Assembly (NCBI GenBank): GCA_964445105.1 | Contig: CAYUJS010000001.1 | Coordinates: forward strand, 1 to 64,000 | Origin: CAWBNS01 sp964445105 | GTDB lineage: Bacteria; Chlamydiota; Chlamydiia; Chlamydiales; JAJFMA01 | Direction: 5' to 3' | Length of the DNA stretch: 64,000 nt | Shown here: positions 59,528 to 64,000 of the stretch, piece after piece | How positions within the stretch are numbered: position 1 is the first letter of the stretch | Layout of the letters: each line of letters opens with the position of its first letter | Notes under the pieces: model-generated | Seen by the model: the letters and a program-made list of their open reading frames with translations, nothing else | What the model was told of the DNA's origin: nothing | The model's database searches: none | Program-made: the position numbers and the translations under genes

Positions 59528-60241
59528 TTAAGTTTCGTAAATCTTAAATTCAACTCTACGATTTTGCCTGTACCCTTCTTCACAGTCGTCAAACACCGCG
59601 AGTCTGTCTTTGCCATAGGAAACGGTGAACACGTGATCTTTATCAACACCGAATTCGATCAGCATTTTCCTAACAGAGTTTGCTCGTTTGGCGCCTAGCG
59701 CTTGATTGTACTTCTGCGCTCCGCGCTGGTCGCAGTGACCTTCTACGAAAATGTAGGTGTTAGGATGGCTGCGCATGTAATCGGCCATGCGTTGTACTCT
59801 GTCAACATTGGCCTGGCCTTTGATGAAACTATTGTCGTAATCGAAATAGATGTTTTGAAATATCTTGGCAAGCTCTGGTCTGGCGCTGGGATCGCTAAAA
59901 GCTTCAAGACCGGGAATTGGACTGCCTGGTTCACCAGGGAGCTGTCGCGGCTGTAGGCGCAGGTCTTCCATGTTGATCAGGCCTTGTGCGGCGGCGTCTT
60001 GGAGCGGCTCGAAGTCGCAAAAATCGTCGGCGTATTCGCCCACGCGGCTGAACTCTTCTCTGGAGCAGGCCTCCAAGCGATCTCTGCCTTGTTTACCGCC
60101 GAGTTGGCGAAATCCCTTGCCTATGTATCGGTTTGCTGATTTAGTATCTTCCCACATGTCACCACCTGAGCGACGGCAGCCAGAAACGAGAACTGTGCCC
60201 AGTAAACAGGCTACTACTAGTAACCAACCTGACTTCTTCAT
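59528..60241 (-). CDS. pal: Peptidoglycan-associated lipoprotein Pal
   Basis: 237 residues. Lipoprotein signal with lipobox VSGC, a linker with Cys residues, and the OmpA-like C-terminal domain with YIFVEGHCDQRGAQKYNQAL and RKMLIEFGVDKDHVFTVSYG. The domain binds meso-DAP-type peptidoglycan. Longer than E. coli Pal (about 170) because of an extra ~90-residue N-terminal region, common in chlamydial Pal. Position after tolB matches the Tol-Pal operon. AAGGGA lies seven bases before the ATG. Confidence 0.93.
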   Translation of the reverse strand: MKKSGWLLVVACLLGTVLVSGCRRSGGDMWEDTKSANRYIGKGFRQLGGKQGRDRLEACSREEFSRVGEYADDFCDFEPLQDAAAQGLINMEDLRLQPRQLPGEPGSPIPGLEAFSDPSARPELAKIFQNIYFDYDNSFIKGQANVDRVQRMADYMRSHPNTYIFVEGHCDQRGAQKYNQALGAKRANSVRKMLIEFGVDKDHVFTVSYGKDRLAVFDDCEEGYRQNRRVEFKIYET

Positions 60242-60338
60242 GGTAAATCCCTTCTTTAGGAAAGTTCAGAAGCTGATCCTAACAAATCAGGACCAAATAG
60301 GAAAGGGAAAAGAGGCGTTGCCGGGTCATTCTGACTCT

Positions 60339-61667
60339 CTATCTAGGTTCCCAACTCGGAAACCATTTTTCGTTGGGCCCGGAGGTTATCTTCGTAGGTA
60401 TCCGATTGGCGATGTCGACGATCAACAGCTCACCCTTATTCGTGTCGGCGGTGTTGTAAACTAGGTGAAAGCTATCAGGCGCCCAGCTAGGGTTTTCTTT
60501 GTGCGAGGGGCCTGTTGTGAGCTGCCAGTCCGTATCGCTTTCAAAATCGTAGATCCAAATTTGACGCAGGCCTTGCGTAAGCGCGCAGAAGGCGATTTTA
60601 GATCCATCGGGCGACCAGGCAGGCGCTGTTCCGTTGCGAGCGCGACGCGTAATTTCCTTAGGTGCCAAATCCTTGAGCCCCGCTCCTTCCGCGGGGATAG
60701 GCATGATGTAGGTACGCGCCGTTCCTCCTTTGTCCGAGACAAAAGCGATTTGCTTGCCGTCGGGGCTAAAGCTTGGGCAGCCTTGTGTGGAGTGGGCTGC
60801 TGTGTAAATTTGGCGCGGCTTTCCGTAGGCCCCTGCTTGTGGTTCAAAATGCTGAACAAACAAGTCAGGGCTACCGGTCACATCGCAAATGAACGCTATA
60901 AGGTCTCGTTGGCGGTTTATCGCTGGCATGAGTTGGTTCCCCTTCAGCGGGGTAACTAGTTTCGGTTGCCCGCCATGGAGCGAAGCCAGTAGAATTCTAG
61001 GTTGACCATGTCTGTAAGAGACGTAGGTAAATTGAGAGGGGAGGGCGCCCGTCTTAGCAGGTATATAGGCCGGGGTCACGGCGTAGGAGTGGTCTTGGGT
61101 GACTTGACGAGCATTGTGGCCGTCGTAATCGCATTCCCAAATCTCTGCAAGCTGTTTTCTACTATTTCTGACGGTATACAAGATCCTGGTGGTCGCGATG
61201 CCATCGACAGCGAATAGCTGGCGGTAGAGGGTATCAGCCAGGCGGTGGATCTGACGACGGTCATGGGCGAGTTCGCCTGTTAGAGCAAGCGCCTCCGTTT
61301 GTTTCGCCTGACTAGCGTCTAGAAATAGGACCTGCGCGATCCATTGATCTCCTTTAATTTGTGGAAGGATAGCAAAATGAAAAGACGATTTTTGCCATTT
61401 AGCAAGGTCAATTTTAGATTTAGCTAATTTTTCCCACTCAGGACTCACCTTGATGATCTGTGCTCTGCCGCCTAAAGAGAGATCAGCGCGTAGGATTTCA
61501 TTGAGTTTTTCCGCATACTCCGCATTGAATTGTGATTCGCTCACACGCGTTCTAGATACATAAACCGGCACGCGCGCGGATTCTGTTGGGACCGAAACCA
61601 CTAGAGGCGGTTCTGCGCATAGCAAATTCAAGGAGAAGCAAAATAAAAGTAAGGCCAATCGAGGCAT
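60339..61667 (-). CDS. tolB: Translocation protein TolB
   Basis: 442 residues. Signal peptide (MPRLALLLFCFSLNLLCAE), an N-terminal domain with SLGGRAQIIKV, and a six-bladed propeller with PSFSPDGKQIAFVSDKGG, PAWSPDGSKIAFCALTQGLR, PSWAPDSFHLVYNT. Periplasmic partner of Pal. First gene of the minus operon; a divergent promoter region of about 140 bases separates it from yggT. Confidence 0.93.
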   Translation of the reverse strand: MPRLALLLFCFSLNLLCAEPPLVVSVPTESARVPVYVSRTRVSESQFNAEYAEKLNEILRADLSLGGRAQIIKVSPEWEKLAKSKIDLAKWQKSSFHFAILPQIKGDQWIAQVLFLDASQAKQTEALALTGELAHDRRQIHRLADTLYRQLFAVDGIATTRILYTVRNSRKQLAEIWECDYDGHNARQVTQDHSYAVTPAYIPAKTGALPSQFTYVSYRHGQPRILLASLHGGQPKLVTPLKGNQLMPAINRQRDLIAFICDVTGSPDLFVQHFEPQAGAYGKPRQIYTAAHSTQGCPSFSPDGKQIAFVSDKGGTARTYIMPIPAEGAGLKDLAPKEITRRARNGTAPAWSPDGSKIAFCALTQGLRQIWIYDFESDTDWQLTTGPSHKENPSWAPDSFHLVYNTADTNKGELLIVDIANRIPTKITSGPNEKWFPSWEPR

Positions 61668-61807
61668 TGGGGTGCATCCTTAATAAGAGTAGAAAACAAG
61701 CATGATAGCGAGGTCCTGCATGTGCGTCAAGGTCCTGGCAGAATTTATTAGCAAGAAACTACTTTTGTCTGTTAAAATAAGCCTTTTAGTAAGAGGCTAG
61801 AAGCTTT

Positions 61808-62080
61808 ATGAAAGCCGTTTTTGTTATTGGTGTGATCGACAGAGTGTTTTTGGTTTACACGATCATGTTGTTTGCTCGGATCCTCTCGTCCTGGGTGCCT
61901 GAGCTGGCAGAAACAAAGATCATGCAGTTTATCGCCTATTACACAGACCCCTATCTAAATTTTTTCCGTCGTTTCATTCCGCCTTTGGGTATGATCGATT
62001 TGAGCCCTATCGTGGCTTTTTTGGCGCTAGGATTTCTGGATAACGCTGTGAAAGCCTTAGCCACATGGATCATCTGGTGA
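61808..62080 (+). CDS. YggT family membrane protein
   Basis: 90 residues, two membrane helices. The YggT pattern RVFLVYTIMLFARILSSWVP and TDPYLNFFRRFIPPLGMIDL, SPIVAFLALGFL is clear. Role in osmotic tolerance or cell division is suggested for the family but unproven. Its end overlaps the start of the following dus gene by 16 bases. GAGG lies eleven bases before the ATG. Confidence 0.9.
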   Translation: MKAVFVIGVIDRVFLVYTIMLFARILSSWVPELAETKIMQFIAYYTDPYLNFFRRFIPPLGMIDLSPIVAFLALGFLDNAVKALATWIIW

Positions 62081-63090
62081 AGCAGCTCCACGAGCCTTGG
62101 ACGCTTGGCCATCTCTTGTTGCCTAATCGCGTTCTGTATTCTCCGCTGGCTGGCTGTTCAGATTTGCCGTTCCGACGCATGGCCGCCAAATACCGCCCTG
62201 GGCTGATTTTTTGCGAAATGGTTAAGATGGATGCCGTTGTGCGGTACGACCCGGGCACGTTTCATCTGCTGGACTATGAGGCCAGCATGCACCCCATCGG
62301 TGCTCAGTTATGTGGGAGTAAAGTCGAGATGGCCGCACCTGCTGCCCGCATCGTTGAAGATCTGGGTTTCGATGTCGTCGATCTCAATTGTGGCTGCCCT
62401 GTAGATAAAATTACTAAAGATGGCAGCGGCTCTGGAATGCTAAAAAATCCGCAACGCATTGGCGATATCATCTCCAATATCGTGGCTGCCGTAAATATCC
62501 CTGTCACCGTAAAGATTCGCGCCGGCTGGGACGACAACAACATTATCTCTCCAGAGATTACACGTATCGCTGAAGAGGCCGGAGCCGTTGCCATCACCAT
62601 TCATGGCCGGACGCGTGAACAGGCCTACAGGGGCGATGCCAACTGGGATTATATCCAACGCTGTCGCGACGCTGCCAAAACAATTCAGATTGTCGGGAAC
62701 GGGGATATCTTTGAACCCCAAGCCGCCCTCTCCATGCAAGCACAGACAGGTTGCGACGCAGTCATGGTTTCCAGAGGCACAATGGGGCAGCCCTGGATCG
62801 TAGAAGACATTCTGAAGTTATCGCAGGGGCAGCCGTTCAAGCAGAGAAATTTGACCGATTTTCGCGAAGAACTCATGGAGCATTTTCTCCATACAGTCGA
62901 CTACGAGCACGAGCAAGGCGCTCTCATTGCTATGCGACGGATAGGCTGCTGGTATTTCAAAAACTCTTCCGGCACAAGAGAATTCCGCCATCGCATCAGC
63001 CGCGCTTCCAGTGTGCAAGAAGCGCACGCGCTGATCACGGAATTTCCGTTTGGGGCTGAGTCTGATCCTGAAGCAGTGGTTGGCAAATGA
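62065..63090 (+). CDS. dusB: tRNA-dihydrouridine synthase
   Basis: 341 residues, FMN-dependent enzyme reducing uridine in the tRNA D-loop. Opening LYSPLAGCSDLPFRRMAAKY, catalytic Cys in LNCGCPVDKI, TVKIRAGWDDNN, ITIHGRTREQAYRGDANW and VGNGDIF, PWIVEDILK. The closest family is DusB; the exact target site is not proven. It overlaps yggT at the start and a convergent gene at the end (56 bases). Confidence 0.92.
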   Translation: MDHLVKQLHEPWTLGHLLLPNRVLYSPLAGCSDLPFRRMAAKYRPGLIFCEMVKMDAVVRYDPGTFHLLDYEASMHPIGAQLCGSKVEMAAPAARIVEDLGFDVVDLNCGCPVDKITKDGSGSGMLKNPQRIGDIISNIVAAVNIPVTVKIRAGWDDNNIISPEITRIAEEAGAVAITIHGRTREQAYRGDANWDYIQRCRDAAKTIQIVGNGDIFEPQAALSMQAQTGCDAVMVSRGTMGQPWIVEDILKLSQGQPFKQRNLTDFREELMEHFLHTVDYEHEQGALIAMRRIGCWYFKNSSGTREFRHRISRASSVQEAHALITEFPFGAESDPEAVVGK

Positions 63091-63484
63091 GCTTGGCTCC
63101 CGCTTTATCAGGTTTGCGCCCAAAGGGCCAAAGTTGTTTAAGTAGCGCTTTCCAAGGGGCGTCTTGCTCAACGTGCCTTGCGTTGCTGAGCCTAAAAGTA
63201 TCTCCTTCAAGGCGCAGCAGGCCCTCTAGAAGCACAGCCGTATGGTTGGGCTGTGTTGTCCCTTCGTAGTCGTCAATGACGAGCTGCTGCGCGTTGTTTA
63301 GGCAGCAAGACCTTAGGTTGGGCTCCTTGGCTAGGATTATACGTCCATCCTGAGCCTCATAGCAGAAGCCTCGTACCCTGATGTTTTGGGAAACCTCCAC
63401 CAGATGCAGCTCATTTAAAGATATTTCCTCCACCCCATTCAAAGAAATAAAAGTGAGTAAACAAAAGCAGATCGACCTAAGCAT
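63035..63484 (-). CDS. Small secreted protein of unknown function
   Basis: 149 residues from ATG 63484, the start that puts the signal-like stretch LRSICFCLLTFISLNGVEEI first; an upstream GTG/ATG at 63538 would bury it. Remainder contains a short beta-rich domain (HLVEVSQNIRVRGFCYEAQD; RLEGDTFRLSNARHVEQDAP), no recognised motif. GAGTG lies before the ATG. Its stop sits 56 bases inside the end of dusB, tail to tail. Divergent from metK. Could be a chlamydial-specific periplasmic protein. Confidence 0.65.
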   Translation of the reverse strand: MLRSICFCLLTFISLNGVEEISLNELHLVEVSQNIRVRGFCYEAQDGRIILAKEPNLRSCCLNNAQQLVIDDYEGTTQPNHTAVLLEGLLRLEGDTFRLSNARHVEQDAPWKALLKQLWPFGRKPDKAGAKLICQPLLQDQTQPQTEIP

Positions 63485-63554
63485 CAGCACTCGAAAAGGA
63501 TTGAGAATTACTCTTACGGTAGATATATTATCCGACAAAAAACGGGTATCTTTT

Positions 63555-64000
63555 ATGAGACATTTTCTTTTTACCTCAGAGGCTGTTTCTCGCGGTCATC
63601 CAGACAAGGTAGCGGATCAAATTTCCGATGCGGTGCTAGATGCGTGCCTCGACCAAGACCCTTTTTCAAAAGTAGCCTGCGAAACCTTGGTCAGTTCCGG
63701 TTTGGTGGTTATCGCCGGGGAGATCACCACTAAGGCGACGGTAGATTTTCGCGATGTGGTCGACTGCAGCCTGGGGTTTGACTTTCGTTCCTGCGGAATT
63801 ATTTCCAGCATTAATAAGCAGTCGCCAGATATTGCACAGGGCGTTGAGGAGGGTGAGGGCCTGTTTAAAGAACAGGGCGCTGGAGACCAAGGTCTCATGT
63901 TTGGCTTTGCCTGCGATGAGACGCCGGAGCTAATGCCTTTGCCTATAATGTTGTCGCACCAGCTATTAACTGATCTTCTCTACCAGCGGGTGTCCGGAAG
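63555..64000 (+). CDS. metK: S-adenosylmethionine synthetase (N-terminal part, runs off the window)
   Basis: MRHFLFTSEAVSRGHPDKVA matches the MetK N-terminus (the usual GHPDK). AGEITTKATVDFRDVV, NKQSPDIAQGVEEGEG, GAGDQGLMFGFACDETPELM confirm it; the GAGDQG(L/I)MFG block is the ATP-binding signature. About 148 residues are present of the usual 380-400. Makes SAM, the cofactor for the methyltransferase at 41278. The region before the ATG lacks a strong Shine-Dalgarno. Confidence 0.95.
   Translation, partial: MRHFLFTSEAVSRGHPDKVADQISDAVLDACLDQDPFSKVACETLVSSGLVVIAGEITTKATVDFRDVVDCSLGFDFRSCGIISSINKQSPDIAQGVEEGEGLFKEQGAGDQGLMFGFACDETPELMPLPIMLSHQLLTDLLYQRVSG

Overview
The window reads as part of a draft chromosome scaffold (a run of 10 Ns at 56582-56591) from a member of the Chlamydiota, most likely an environmental, amoeba- or arthropod-associated lineage rather than Chlamydia itself. 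The chlamydial signal comes from gene blocks: recC-recB beside a YgeD-type transporter, thrS-parA-pGP6-D-like, a GlmU-like protein with a prenyl synthase, aspC/tyrB-mreC, tolB-pal-LysM protein, groES-groEL, and a Cys-rich MOMP-like porin. A complete-looking cbb3 oxidase operon, a MetNIQ transporter, an L,D-transpeptidase, glutamate racemase and a sugar-modification cluster are not what the reduced pathogenic species carry. Base composition looks close to 50% GC by eye (not counted).

Layout. 1-8155: recB (partial) and recC on the minus strand, separated by two copies of a dispersed repeat, then a transporter-acyltransferase fusion coupled to ung. 8156-9780: mostly gene-poor. 9781-13214: minus operon thrS-parA-pGP6-like. 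13298-16336: a 1012-residue protein of unknown function with a papain-like Cys motif. 16835-18757: porin, terminator, small protein and tRNA-Pro. 18832-19536: dead AlbA_2-type regulator. 19975-21490: GlmU-like and prenyl synthase. 21555-23951: decaying AbiE toxin-antitoxin pair and tandem repeats. 24000-28584: recA and the cbb3 operon. 28713-33066: flavin reductase, tandem paralogue pair, MetNIQ. 33340-36784: TrpR, S9 peptidase, VOC protein, AbiEi-like remnant, tRNA-Ala, FmdB. 36870-38843: groESL with a CIRCE-like site. 39091-46042: MscS channel, RNA methyltransferase, L,D-transpeptidase, cold-shock protein, membrane alpha/beta hydrolase. 46404-52436: DUF4143-type ATPase, a minus-strand sugar operon and a hipB-hipA remnant. 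52484-57167: coupled plus operon aspC-mreC-rfbC-epimerase-glycosyltransferase. 57499-64000: IS remnant, murI, LysM, pal, tolB, yggT, dus, a small secreted protein and the start of metK.

How it works together. Two sugar gene sets (47621-51112 minus; 54811-57167 plus) supply activated sugars, epimerases and glycosyltransferases, with MreC in the same transcript as the second set. MurI, the L,D-transpeptidase, the LysM protein and Tol-Pal point to a peptidoglycan-linked envelope. The cbb3 operon indicates aerobic respiration with a high-affinity oxidase. Between the conserved blocks lie islands of decayed toxin-antitoxin and regulator genes (AbiE, AbiEi-like, HipA, AlbA_2), an IS remnant, and copies of a roughly 152-bp repeat with inverted ends. 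I found no rRNA, no CRISPR array and no intact transposon. The most interesting items are the repeat family, the 1012-residue protein, the altered cbb3 subunits, the hipB operators, and the palindrome at the possible leaderless start of the ATPase gene.
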